DNA of 64,000 nucleotides from Gonatopus flavifemur (taxonomy: Eukaryota > Arthropoda > Insecta > Hymenoptera > Dryinidae): contig JAFFJZ010000006.1 in the NCBI GenBank assembly GCA_018340375.1, positions 23,442,001-23,506,000 of the forward strand. The letters run 5' to 3'. The position numbers and the translations under genes are program-made. Every line of letters begins with the position of its first letter. Positions within the stretch are counted from its first letter, which is position 1. The notes beneath the pieces are model-generated. The model was not told the origin of the DNA. It saw only the letters and a program-made list of their open reading frames with translations, and searched no databases. Shown in pieces: positions 11,883 through 24,827 of this stretch.

Positions 11883-13965
11883 TCGCTGTAAAAAACAAAT
11901 TCAGAGAATGCGACTGTGATTTTTTACAGCCACTTTCTTGTGAATTTGCAAAAACTCCAACGAAATTTCGGAAAAATCACAGAGATGTGAAAAGTAGCTG
12001 AAACTGGATTTAAATATAATTGTTATTACCGCAGGCATTCACGGTAATGTAACGCAAAGACAGTTGTTCATTGCTGGTAATTTCCGCATGAAAGAGAATG
12101 TATTTTTATCATTCCCATCGCTATTCCGGAGGCAAAACGATACCGTGTGCACTCTCGGGGTTATCAATGTATCAATTCTCTCCCTTGGCGAGCACCCAGA
12201 ATTTTATTTATTTTTCGGGATTTTTATTCGCTAGTTGGAAAACTAACGAGTCGACAGAAATAAAATATATATTCAGAAAAATCATTCCACGTTTGATCTA
12301 TTCGATACTGTCTCGTTCTATTATATTGGAATTCTCAGAATCGTGCGAGTTCATCGAATAAATGGTAAACATATATACTTGTACAAAGTTTTAACCCAAT
12401 GTGAGAAGGGAAATCGGTTGGCCGGAGGCCCGTAGCGAACGAACTTTAGATGAAGCACAGAGCAAAGGGTGGATGGGTAGTAGTTGGATGGATAGACACT
12501 CGAAGAGCGAGAAAGCAATGAGAAAAGAGGGAGAAACACGTTCCCGCTTGTGCGAGAGAAAATATTCTTTGGTGCTTTCCAATTCCCCGATAGTAAGTAG
12601 GTCAGGACGGTTGTTTTCTTCAGGAATTTCCTCCGTGAAACCATTCTCTCCTCTGTCCCTCTGTTTCCCAACCTCTGTGTTTAAGTAAAACTCGGCTGAC
12701 TCGATAAAGAAGAGAAAAAAATAAAGGTCATGTCGTATGAATTCGTAGGCTTAATGTATCAACCCATGTGTAAAAATTCGATAGCGTGTCCATAGAATTC
12801 TCATTAAAATTTCCTTGTTCGTGGTTTTACGGAGATTTTACAAATTCGATGTTATGAACATCGTGATATCTATTTCTCTGTGCCAGGGGAAGGTGAATTA
12901 ATTATCATGTGGGGGAGATCTAATTGTTGATTCATTCCGATGAGTACTGAACCGTTGAAAATAGTTGAAACTTCGATCGAGGTGTTGATGAAATTTCAAT
13001 CTTGTTTGGAATTACATGAATGGAAGAAAATACCTTTTCTCGTCATACATAATGGAAGGTTGATTGAGAAATTTTAGTTGGTGTGGGTTTTTTGCAGATT
13101 TCTCATACAATTCTATCTTGTAATCGTGTTTCCATTAATTTTCATTTCTTCGAAGGAAAAATTCCCAAAATTATACATAGGTTTTCCTTTCAGGTTCTCA
13201 TCATTAATATTATTACAGATGGATGAAACTCTACGAATCGAATCTTTTTTTATAAAAAAAAATATATATCTAGTTTCTATCGAATTCTATACAATTTTAA
13301 TCAAAACTTGATAAGTATTCCACTGATTCTCCAGTAGATGTTCGTTTCAATGTTAATTATCAAATCCATCCAATTAATAATTCGCACGAGTACCCCTTCC
13401 TTCAAAATTTTCAAAGAAATAACTGAATAATTCTTTTGTGCTTTCAAAATTCCATGATTCATTACACTGTCAAAACCTTTCTCCTTCATTTTTATAACTT
13501 TGCGTCTGCGATAATTTTCAGATATGAATTTCGAACTCGATATTCATTTAATTTCAATCAAATATCTATGTTGCAATAAATGCTGTACTATAGTTTATCA
13601 ATTAACGATTGTTTCAATTCCACCGAATCTCCGAACATGAAGCACTCGTGGCTTACTCACCACTTTTTCAGGCTTCACCCATCCATCTTACTATATATTT
13701 AAGCTCAGTACATAATTCTTACATCTCCCCTTTTCTCTCAGAAAGTTTACATCCATCCATCTTACCGACTGTGCATATATATCCACTCAAATATGCTGAC
13801 TTTCTTTACAACTCTACCTGTTTTCGTCGATACAACCAGAACACTTGTACTCCAAGCTTTGTCACTCTCTTGATCTTCCCTCAAATTTCTATCAAATTCT
13901 TAAATCAGAAGATTCAACTTTTTCGATAGAATTCTACACGTTCTTATGAAATTTTCAACTTCTAT
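11883..13965. other. Unique sequence, nothing recognised
   Basis: No element ends or RNA genes were found. Overlapping frames on both strands near 12350-12690 reach 106 codons and are basic, Ser/Arg-rich and motif-free. Two copies of CATCCATCTTAC lie near 13680 and 13755. Confidence 0.4.
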
Positions 13966-13969
13966 CAAT

Positions 13970-14625
13970 CCTATGCAGGTATTGCCAAGACTGAAAAAAA
14001 CCCAAGCTTGTCCCAAGGTTGGCACATGTGTCAGAAACAAACCTCCCTCAAGAACAATTGTGCCAATATTGCCCACACGAGTGGCACAATGTTTATAAAT
14101 ATTGACTGAATTTTGAATTTACAATGGCTGAAGACTTGGAGATAACCATCGGGCCAGGGCTGGTTCGATCTTCCTGCCATAATTAATTCTACACACTAGT
14201 TTCACACACCAAGCTAGATTTTATTGATCCATGTTATTAGTTTAGTTTGAGCATAATTCAACAATAGAATGAAAATTGATTGAAATATCAAAGAACGCAA
14301 ATTTTCCAATGATCATACAAGCTTGTCCCAGTCTTGTCCCAGTCTTGTCACATTTTTTCCATCGTTTCAAGATAATTCATGTACGGTATTCCGAAGGAGA
14401 AAGTCATGAACTGAAATATGAACCAATTACTTTTTTCACCCATATCTGTGATCAAAGAAGCATTGGTTGATACTCGGTAAATGAATTGGACCGGGCCTGG
14501 CGAAACCACTGGCCCAAGCTTGTCCTGATCTTATCATTCCCAAGCCTGGGCCGAGTTTGGTAAATTGTTCAAGACAAGTCTCGGCAGGTCTTGTGCCAGG
14601 CTTAGTCCATTATTGGGTCATGAAA
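13970..14625. mobile_element. GGCC-rich MITE (CCCATGCAGG family), right end lost
   Basis: From ATGCAGGTATTGCCAAGACT onward this matches the intact element at 57679-58354, including CCAAGCTTGTCCCAAGGTTG and the distal GTCTTGTGCCAGGCTT. It lacks the last 20-30 bases of that copy and no TA duplication is visible. Motifs GCCCAAGCTTGTCC and CCAAGCCTGGGCC recur. No coding capacity. Confidence 0.65.
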
Positions 14626-14841
14626 GACAAACTAATGTAACGAATAATGCGAAAACCTTCATTTTCACAGAGAGTTGCGAAAATCCCGAGCCACCTGGGT
14701 TTTTTTGAGTTTTACTGGATTTTGTCGGGTTTTATGGAATTTATTCAGATTATTGCGTCACAATGATAACATCAGAAAAATTCTTGAATTGAATACGAAA
14801 TTTCTTATGAAATGTCACATTTCCACATTAAATTGAATAAT

Positions 14842-15637
14842 CCCGACTGGAAATTTACCCCATGGACCTGATTAGGTAAACCTTGATCCAGCTCAGGTCC
14901 TGATAAGGCAACCTTCAGGAGAGACTAATCGGGCTTTCATGAGGGATTCCATACAGAAACCTCCAAAATAACTCGAAATTAGGATATGAACAGGAAATCC
15001 AAAGCAAAATCAAAAGATTAAAGAGACATCAAACAGATTGAACATCAGTGAATTGATTCGATAAAATTTGGTTTCAATACGTTAGGGATAGATTGAACAA
15101 AATAGTCAACAGTTTTGAGAAGTAGGTAATGTATTTGGAATGAACAGATTGAATTTAAAAATAGGCACACTCAGCTAGAAACGTGACATTTTGTCTTCTC
15201 AGGCCCTGCTTTGGGCCAACTTGGCGCGATCTGGGTCAAGTTAGGGCCTTTGATGGTCCAATTTGGAGGAAGGGCCATTTTTAGCGAGGCAGTTGAGAAT
15301 CCTTCGAGATTTACCTTCTAATTTGAGGAAAATGTGTTGAATCAAAGAGTGTACAGTCTACAATCAAGACTGTACATTTTTTTATTCAGTTTATTAAACC
15401 ATCTTCATGATCTGAGGATGAACTAACGAGGTCCCAATGAGGATACAGCGAGGAAACCCCACTTCAGCCTTTTAGGATAATCTGAGGAAATCCTGACTAG
15501 GACCAAATGAGCTTATTTATACGTGGGGCATCCACACCTAATCCTGATCAGGACTGTAGCAGGTATGCCTCATTTCGGACGACCTTGTTAGGTCCTTATC
15601 ATATGTTGGGTCAACCCGATGACAATTTCCAGTCGGG
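14842..15637. mobile_element. CCCGACTGG family, short copy B (reverse orientation)
   Basis: The ends are CCCGACTGGAAATTTACC and GACAATTTCCAGTCGGG, flanked by AT/AT. The left part matches the right end of copy A and the right part matches its left end, so it is in opposite orientation. At 796 bp it lacks the large inverted-repeat core. GGCC words at 15200-15285 resemble those of the GGCC-rich MITEs and may be a small insertion. Confidence 0.78.
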
Positions 15638-15844
15638 ATAGTTCATACATTATCCAATTTTAGTGATGAAATTCCAGAATTTATTATTGGAATTCAACAT
15701 CCATTTATTAAATTTCACAAATATGTTTATGTTATTAAAATTGAGGGGAAAAAATTGATATATGATCCATTCTCCGATAATCATATTCATCTATCAGTTC
15801 ATTATTAATTTCTTGAACAATGGGCAATACACGGAATTTGATTA

Positions 15845-16022
15845 CCCATTACTTGAATGACACGATGGATAATTTTTTCAAATACATTATCCATTATTCA
15901 AGTAATGGATAATTCTTCAAAATACATTATTCATTATTCAGGTAATAGACGATCTCCATAGATACATTATTCAAATAATGGATAATTTCTCAAAATATAT
16001 TATCCATTATTTAAGCAATGGC
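15845..16022. repeat. Tandem ~40-bp repeat (ATCCATTATTCAAGTAATGG)
   Basis: About four diverged units of a 40-bp sequence built on ATCCATTATT and AATGGATAATT, itself partly palindromic. One further unit continues at 17540-17582, immediately beyond the inserted element 16025-17539, so the array existed before that insertion. Confidence 0.7.
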
Positions 16023-16024
16023 TA

Positions 16025-17539
16025 CCACGGTAACAAAAATCTCTCTGAATTTCTCTGAATCTCTCTATATTTTGGGACAAATTTCAGAGAGATTCAGAGT
16101 AATTCCAGAGTAATTCAGAGGAAGTTAGAGACTTTTCCGATAGTGATACGTTCTGAATTCTTAAACTTTCTCTGAATCTCTCCGCATATCACTGAATCCC
16201 TCAGAATTTTATATATTTGAATTTCAAAGCTCCCTCTAAATTTACCTGAATATCTCTGAATTTCTCTAAATCTTCCAGAATCTAATGCATTCAGATTTCA
16301 AAGCTTCCTCTGAATTCGTCTGAATTTCTCTGTTTTTATCTGAATCTCTCTGAATTCCTCTAAATATCCGGGAATTTAATGTATTCAGATTTCAAAGCTT
16401 CCTCTGAATTCCTCTGAATCTCTCTGATGTTCTCTGAATCTCTCTGAATTCCTCTAAATATCCCGGAATTCAATGTATTCAGATTTCAAAGCTCCCTCTG
16501 AATTCCTCTGAATTTCTCTGAACCTCTCTGAATTACTCTGAATTTTCCTAAATTCCTCTGAATATTTCTAGAAAATTCCACGCACAATTTTTCTTAATTT
16601 ATCTTCCTCCAGAAGTCTCTGAAACTTCTAGAAAGCCTCTGAAATGCAGGACCAAGAATTGTACTGAATTCATTCTTCTCTGAATTTCCCAGACCCCCCC
16701 GGATTTCTCTGAATTCTTCGGAATCTCTCTGAATTTTTCTGAAAAATCCCACGCACATATTTCCTCTAATTCACCTGTCTCTGTGAGTCTCTGACATTCC
16801 CTGAATTCTTCTGGAATTCTGAACCAAAAATTTTACTGAATCAATTCCTCTCTGACTTTCTCTGAATTCCTGTGAATCTCTCTGAATTACTCTGAATCCT
16901 TCTAAATTCCTCTGAATATTTCTAACAAGTTCCACGCACAATTTTTCTTAATGTATCTGTCTCTGGGAGTCTCTAAAACTTCCAGGAAGCCTTCGAAATG
17001 CAGGACCAAAATTTTACTGAATTTATTCCTCTCTGAATTTCCCAGACTTCCCTCGCATCTCTCTGAATTCCGCTGAATCTTTCTGAAAAATCCCACGCAC
17101 AATTTTTCCTAATTCACCTGTCCCTGTGAGTCTCTAACTTTCTCTGAATACCTCTGAACCAAAAATTCAGCTGAATTAATTCCTCTCTGAATTTCTCTGA
17201 ATTCTTCTGAATCTTTCTAAATTCCTTTGAGTATTTTTGAAAAGTTCTACGCACAATCTTTCTGAATTTATACACTTCTTGAACGCCTTTGAAATGCAGG
17301 CCCACGAATTTTACTGAATTTGTTCCTCTCTGAATTTTTCAGAATTTCCCTGCATCTCTCTGAGTTCCTCTGAATTTTTCTGAATCCTTCTGAAAAATTC
17401 GAAGCACAAGTTCTCTCACTCCACTAGTCTCTGAAATCCTCTGAACCACGCTGAATTTCTCTGAATTTCTCTGATTCTTTCTGAATCCCTCTGAAACGTG
17501 AAATTCTCAGAGAGATTCAGAGAGATTTTTTTACCAGGG
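16025..17539. mobile_element. TA element filled with TCTCTGAATT satellite
   Basis: The ends are CCACGGTAACAAAAATCTC and GAGATTTTTTTACCAGGG with TA on both sides (16023-16024 and 17540-17541); the implied end is CCC(T/A)GGTAA. The interior is almost wholly TCTCTGAATTYC words arranged as two higher-order arrays: an 84-94-bp unit near 16190-16500 (TTTCAAAGCT landmark) and a 155-180-bp unit from about 16580 to 17410 (CACGCACAATTTTT landmark, six occurrences). Reading frames here are repeat artefacts. Confidence 0.78.
16580..17410. repeat. Satellite-like higher-order tandem array
   Basis: The landmark CACGCACAA recurs at about 16580, 16750, 16932, 17093, 17248 and (diverged, GAAGCACAA) 17402, giving units of roughly 155-180 bp that also share CTCTGAAATGCAGGACCA and CTGAATTTCCCAGAC. 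Units are clearly diverged, so amplification is not very recent. Confidence 0.7.
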
Positions 17540-17582
17540 TAATTTTTCAAATACATCATCCATTATTCGGAAATGGATAATA

Positions 17583-20500
17583 TATGTATACTTGGATTCG
17601 AAAAATACAAATCAACGCTAAATTTTGCGAGAAGATAGATAGATTTTTTGATAGATCTGTCAAAAAGTGGAAAAAGCCATGAATTTCTTTGTAGGTTCAA
17701 TTTTGACTTTGAATAACTTTTGAAGGAGTAGGGTTATCGAAAATTTCGTAAGGACTTTTTTTGTAGAGCGTTTAATTCTCTATAAGAATATGTTATAGTC
17801 TGAGCAGTTCAGTGAAATTCCAAACTTCAAAAATATTTTTTCCCGTGTTATTTAAATGGGAAATGAAAAAGTGCGATGCGCGATCTCTAAATATTAATAT
17901 TAAGAGCTCTGTTTTTCACAGGTGTCTTTTTACACCTCCTCGAAAGTTTTTATGTACACGGGTTTCGAAGGAAAACAAAATTTCGATTCTTTTGAAACAG
18001 TCTATTAATTATATCTCATCAATCAAAATTTCTTTCTTGTCGATCTCTGCTTATACGAAATTCAACTGAATATATCTGATTGTTTGGTAAAGATATTCAC
18101 TATTCTCACACGATTTATAATAATCTATAAACAGCAAAAAATACAGCAAGCGAAGATGAAACAATTCACATTGCTAATTTGAATTGTGAGTGCGGTGAGT
18201 GCGGAGCGCTAACGCTGGCAATCGAACAAACTGAGCAGAGAACTTTGGAAAAAAAAGCACGACTCGCTCGTGGAACTCGAAAAACCTCCTTGAACTTGGT
18301 ATGGAGGTTCCATTTACTCCAGTTTTGCGCAGCACTGTGCATCCTTAATGGGTACAGATTGAGTTTTTTTACATGAAATAAATTTGCTGAAAACTCTGTG
18401 AAAATGATCACGTTTTGAAACCCAGGCAGAAATATTCTATTGAATTCTATTGCGAATGAATTTCATTGAAACCTATTAATGTTTCCACCCGTCAATGAGA
18501 TTTTATAGATTATTTGTAACGGGGAATAGAAGAATTGGACACAATTGATCATTCCAAGTAGACAAGGTGCATAAAGTATTACAAGGATCCGGTTGAAATC
18601 TCTCTATTCTCTCCGATTCAAGCGTGAAATACGCATGACATCGTTCGGCATTCGAATCTTTGGAATTCCATTGATGATCATAGAGCACTCCGTGGGAGAG
18701 AAATTTATAAATTCTCATATTCCTAAAAATTTGGGGAAAATATAGTACGTTCGAGTAAATGATCGGAACGAGGAGAAGGAATTCAAATTCTTCTGCAAAG
18801 CTTGTTGTATTCAAGCATAAGAGATGCGATGAAAATGAAACTTCGTCTCAATTGCTGTCGAATAAAATTTACAATTCCCACATCCACGATATGAAAGTTC
18901 ATTGAAATGAAATCGTTGAGGTGGTAGAAAGGAATCGAGTAGCAAAATGGGTTATCCAATTCAATGAATCGCAGGCTGCATGGTCGGGACATATGAATGT
19001 GAGAAGAAACAGAGGATGATATAAAAAAGCTGACAAATCAAAATGTGATGTATATCTGTCGAGTTCAAAGATTGGATTATGAAAGAATGTGAATGAATGA
19101 ATTTTGCATAAGATGATTCAGTTATTGAAACTACAAATCATTACAAGTTTAGTAATTAATGTGATTGTAGGTATTGTCGTATACCGTTGAATCAATTCAA
19201 CTATCAACATGACATGAAGGAATTGGAAGGGAAAGAAAAAAGGGAGAACAATACGAGAGACAACGTTATAGCTTCTTGATAGAAGTTAAGTGTCAGGAGG
19301 TAACGAGGTAGCAATCGTTCTAGAATTGGTAGCTACATTTCGAAGTGGTTAGAAGAGAAAGAAATTTTGTCAGGAGCAGCAGAGGGAGAGAGAGGAAAGA
19401 AAATGTCTTGAAGAATCCCAAGAGAAGGGAGAAGAAAATATAAAACAAAGAGAGGGTATAAAAGGTGTACAGCTACTGTTCTTTTCCACTTTTTTTCTTC
19501 TTGCTCTAGCTTCTTCTTTTCAAACAGTAGTTCTTTCTCATCCCAAACTTGAGAAAGCTTCACCCTCTAATATTGATCCGTGTTCCGTTCACACGGAGAC
19601 TTTCTGGTTCACTCTTCGAACATTTTCTATCATTCTTTGATGCTCACAATCACTCTATACCTATTTCTCTTAACTAACTTCACAAATCCAAACTCTTGTG
19701 GGATATTGCGTTCTTTCTTTTCTGATATTCGATTCTCCCCTTCTTTGACCAAATAAAAGAGATATAGTTTTTGTTCTTCCCCAATTTCTTGAAAACCTTC
19801 GAGCCTTTTTTAAAATTTATGATTTCTTTTCGATCTTTCTCTCCCCGTGAGAATTTTTCATACTTCGTCATCGTTTTCACTTACTCGACCGACCAACGAG
19901 GCGCGATATTCAACGTCTTCTTGAATTTTTATCACCACTCGTGTGAGGGTTAATCGATTAATCGAATGGAGGAATTGATTCTTTCTTCAATAGCTACAAA
20001 TTTTACAGCTATCCAAATATCAGCCATCAAATCTCTACAATTTTTAGAGTGATATTCTAAGTTTTGAGTCAAAAATCCCACTCGAAGCGGACTGGCTCAC
20101 TTCTGATACTTAGTGGAGTGAAACTCGTGATTTTTCACTCTTTCAGATTCAGAGAGAAACCTGTGCAGAAAAGAATAGCTATAGCAATGAAAAAAAGTGA
20201 GTAGCTTTATCAAGAATCCATCAAATCACCTAATACACGTATAATAAAATACGTAATCGAAACATCTGATTACTCAGCTGAACATTCAAATCCACAGATA
20301 TCGTGGAACAAAATACGAGGTTGGGTCAGAGTTCCCTCGATTTGTAACACATAGGAGAATGCGAGCAATTATTGACGATCAAACAATTATTAACACCATC
20401 ATTACTCACACTACCTTAATATCCTCAATACGGACAGAAACAACCTACGGTATGCGGCTATGTATCACAACCAATATAATCTCTGATGGTTCGTTGCACG

Positions 20501-21680
20501 TGAGTTGAGAGTGGTCGAAGGGTGGATGGATGATAGACGATTACACTTAGCCCAAGGGGATGTTTTGAACGTGGACATCGACATAAATGACGATGATGGG
20601 GAAAGAGGGAACTGTTATACCCGTAGAAAACAAATACATGAATGGAATTCAAAGTTGGGCAGGTATTTATATCCGTGTGTGTGTGCAAATCCAGTACATC
20701 CGAACAATTTCCTCCGACATATGGAAGGAAAAGACAAGAATTAGAATCAGCAGCAATGACGTCCGTGCGGAGGAAGGAATAACGAGGAGAAACTTCATTT
20801 GAATAAAATTCTTCTCCAAGTCGTTGGAGCGATTGATCGTTACCGGTTCTTGTACAATTTCACTTCGAAATAAGAGCCTCGAATTCGAAAGTGGAATCAC
20901 GTTCGTTGTTTGTTAAATTAACAAAGTTTCATAAAATCGTAAACTCACGATTCATTTTCTTTTCAATCAATTTCCAGAGAAAGAATTGAGTTCTTTTCTC
21001 TGTATGAGGTGACGAGACATCTTGCAGCAATATTTTTTCAATTACTCGAATCGATTGAATAACTGCTGCGATATTGGATGGACGTCGAAGTAAATTGCTT
21101 TTGTAATTGTTCGCCGTAATTATCATGTTCGTTGGCTTACGACTTTGCCGCAGGCTGATTCTCTCTGTTAAACTGAATTCACAACCAAGGGATGACGTTT
21201 ACATCGCTTGTGTGTACTTTTGTATCGCACGGACTAATGTGTACATTTCAGATATACGGCGATCCACGCTCGCCGAGGTCGATTGCCCCTTTGAAAGAGA
21301 ATTCACGTCAAATAAATCGAATCATTTCGATGAGACATGATAACGAATAATCAGCCTAATTGATGAAATAATATCCATTATTATTTTGGTTCGGGAGAGG
21401 GAGTCTCCTCTTTCCGTCACTCGACAAATTGATACAAATAAAAAGATTGAACCATTTTCCCGTATAATGACCAATTTAATCGTTTTTCGATGGGTGTAAC
21501 CGTGTTTTTGCTCTTCCCTCCTTTATCGATAGAAGTGCTGATGATGCTACAGCCGCTGGTTTCGATAACCCTATTCGATACCGATCTGCAGAGGTGTCAG
21601 TCGAGTACGCGAGATGAGGTTCACATTTCCAAGTTTATCAGTTTAAGAAATCTTTGGGGAGATGGGGAATTCTGCACTAT
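17583..21680. other. Mostly unique sequence
   Basis: No gene is recognised. Small items: a half element starting CCCAGGCAGAAATATTC at 18421-18480, similar in inverse to 53061-53176; a weak ACTC-containing hairpin at about 20035-20155 that may be a relic of the 4084-5776 family; and purine-rich GAGAGA tracts near 19370-19460. None of the reading frames has a recognisable domain. Confidence 0.4.
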
Positions 21681-24221
21681 CCCGACTGGAAATTGTCATC
21701 AGGTTAACCCAACATATGATGAGGACCTGACAAGGTCATCCGAAATAAGGAATACCCGTTACGGTCCTGATCGGGATTAGGTGTAGATGACTCACGTATG
21801 GATGACCTCATTTGGTCCTAGTCAGGATTTCCTCAAATTATCCTGAAAAGGTCGAAGTAGGTTTTCCTCGCTGTATCCGCATCAGGACCTCGTCCGGTCA
21901 TCCTAAGATCATGGACATAGTTTGATAAACTGAATACAAGAATGTACAGACTTGATTTCAGATTGTACACTCTTTGATTAAACAAATTTTCCTTCAATAA
22001 GAAGAACATGTTTGAACGATTTTCAACTGTGCCTGTTTTTAAATTCAATCCCTTCATTCCGAACACATTACCTATTTCTGAAAACTGTTGAACAATTTGT
22101 TCAATCTATTCTCAATGTGAATTGAAAACTAACTATTTGGGTTTTAATTAGGCGGAACTTATGAAAATTTCACAAGATTTTCCACGTTATGCATACAGCG
22201 AAAAAAACTTAGCGAACGTTCAACCATCACCAGCGAAATAAGTATTTCATTTAACTTATCACAATTCTCATAAGGTTGATTTATTGACTATTCAGCATCA
22301 TTTTTCTTTCCTACACATCACATCATCTGAGTATTATTCAAAGAGTATATATGAACTGAATGAATATGTGTTTCGTCATAATCAAATATAAGTTTCGAAC
22401 AAGTACTCTTCTTTCGTTATTTCTTGATTAATACGCATAAAAAAATCTGTTATTGAGTGCAAAATGAATTATTGAATCAGTTATCACTGCTGTAATATGT
22501 AAAAAATCATAAGTTGCTGATGTGACAATTAATTCTATTCAAATATACGATAATATCAACAACGACAATATCTATATCAATATTAATTTACATCAGTATT
22601 TCTCGGAAAAAACTCAGAAATCCCAATCATTTTGTAATAATAAAGGTCATGAAGAACTCATTCGATCAAAAATATTTCAAGCGAATGTTCAAAATGAAAT
22701 GCAAAAAACTTGAATTATTCACTTTCAGCTCGACGGATGGTTTTACTTTTCAAATTAAAGAGTACTCTTGAAGTTGAAATTTGTTAATTTCAGAAAAAAG
22801 CCTCATTTTCTGAGTTGAATTTGTTGTTAGGGTGATGATAAACTTGTAAGAAGAGTTTGAAAGTTGAGTGGAATCCATATTGATCAGGAAAGTCCAAATC
22901 GTGTGGCAAAACTTAGAAAATCTGTCAACTTAGCTCACGGCGCATGGGCTTTTCTTCACTAAACCAAATGCTGGCAGGAGAAATTCATCAAAATATAGTG
23001 GATTCAAAGTGATGTGAAGTGAGAGAGGACCGAAATATTCATTAGATTTTATTCGTTCTTATAAACGTTCTAAAAAATAAGCAAAGACTATAGAAGATCC
23101 AAAGTGTCGTCTTCCCATATTTTTGTTCCAATAATGTTGTGTCATGTTCCTACAAATAAATGTTATTATATTTATGAAACAGGTTCAATACACATGTTTT
23201 CTCAACCTAACACTAGTTACTGGTGAAAAGATACGAAAATGCACACTCAAAAATGCAAATCATTGAAACAAACATATTGAGAGACGATACATTGAGTCAT
23301 ACATAGCCTTACCATATTTATCAACATTTTTATAATAACTAATAAAATTCAATGCATGTATCTGTCCTCTCTTACTTCACATCACTTTGAATTCACTATA
23401 TTTTGATGAATTTCTCCTGCCAGCATTTGGTTCAGTAAAGAAAAGCTGATAGAATACCCATGCGCTGTCAGCTAAGTTGACAGATTTTCTAACTTTTGCC
23501 ACACGATTTGGACTTTCCTGATCAATATAGATTCCACTCAACTTTCAAACTCTTCCTACAAGTTTATTATCACCCTAACAACAAATTCAACTCAGAAGAT
23601 GAGGCTTTTTTCTCAAATTTGAAAATTTCAACTCCAAGAGTGCTCTTCAATTTGAAAAATAAAACCATCCGACGAGCTGCAAGTGAATAATTCAAGTTTT
23701 TTGTTATTCATTTTGAACATTCTTCTGACATATTTTTGATCAAATGAGTTCTTCGTGACTCATATTTCTTACAAAATCAATATGATCTCTGAGTTTTTGC
23801 CTAGAAGTGCTGATGTAAGTATTTGAAGAAAATTCATTTTCACTGCATCAACAAATTACGATTTTTTGACACGTTACAACAGCTATGACTGATTTACTTA
23901 ATCATTTTGCACTTACTAACAGACTTTTTGATACACATTATTCAAGAAATAACCACCACACATTTCACAAAAATAATTCATCCATTTGTTGATCACATAA
24001 ATTTAACCTCACATCTGTCAACCGAACTGCAATTTTCACACAGGCTCATAGATTAGTTTTGATTTATTTTTGAGGTTTTAGTAAGGAATTCCTCACAAAA
24101 TCCTAATTAGTCTTTCCTGATGGGGTCCTCATAATAGTGCAGCGTGACATGACTTGTTAGGTCCTGATGAGGTTGCCTTATCAGGACCTGATCTGGTCCA
24201 TGGGGTAAATTTCTAGTCGGG
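21681..24221. mobile_element. Foldback element, CCCGACTGG family, copy C
   Basis: It is collinear with copy A (9320-11882) over its whole length with, by eye, about 98-99 percent identity. The ends are CCCGACTGGAAATT and TTCTAGTCGGG, flanked by AT/AT. Compared with copy A it lacks 21 bp near 24195, between two copies of CCTGATCTGG present in A, and 3 bp near 22525. The same long inner inverted repeat is present. No transposase frame. Confidence 0.83.
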
Positions 24222-24588
24222 ATAATTCGGTGGAATTTTTCTTTATTCGTAATGAAGCTGAAACTGGCAACAACCGTAAAGCTAGCAGCCGATCGTCATA
24301 ATTCTTTACATTTAACATTTTTTGAAGATTTAAGGATCTGAGATGTTCGACAAGAATGCTACTTGATTCAGGGTGTCCAGTCTCCGGGAAATTCGGGAAA
24401 TCCGGGAATTCTTCGGGAATATCCGGGAATTTGTCGGGAATTCGTCGATTACTCGGGAATTTTTAAAAATTATAAATTTGAAAGTTTATTCAATTTCATA
24501 TCATCCATTTTATATGTTTTCGTGTGATTAAAATGAAAACTTTCATTAATTAAATTAGAATTTGAATTACTTTCATTGCATTGAAAGT

Positions 24589-24781
24589 CTCATAGCAATT
24601 CATAAGAAAATATTCTTATTATGAAACATTATGCATTTGAAACAGGATATTTATAAGTAAATCACGAAGTCCTATGAATTTTTGTTTATGATTCATAGGA
24701 CTTCGTGATTTACTTATAAATATCCTGTTTCAAATCCATAATGTTTCATAATAAGAATAATTTCTTATGAATTGCTATGAG
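24589..24781. repeat. 193-bp near-perfect palindrome
   Basis: Two 91-bp arms (24589-24679 and 24691-24781) differ at only two positions and are separated by an 11-nt loop. The arm begins CTCATAGCAATTCATAAG and ends AAGTCCTATGAAT. No element-type TSD is visible. A transcript across it would form a long perfect hairpin. Confidence 0.88.
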
Positions 24782-24827
24782 AACCAGGATGTTATGTTGC
24801 TTGGAAAGTTTTCCGCCAGCCTCGGTT

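Noticed and set aside
12351..12690. Overlapping 95-106-codon frames on opposite strands
   Set aside because: Opposite-strand overlap in a moderately GC-rich patch; neither has a recognisable motif.
16190..17410. Regular repeats that could suggest a CRISPR array
   Set aside because: Units are diverged tandem satellites without unique spacers, in animal-type DNA.
10159..23690. Frames of 63-64 codons conserved between the two foldback copies
   Set aside because: Conservation is explained by the near identity of the two elements; the frames have no protein-like features and lie in the inverted arms.
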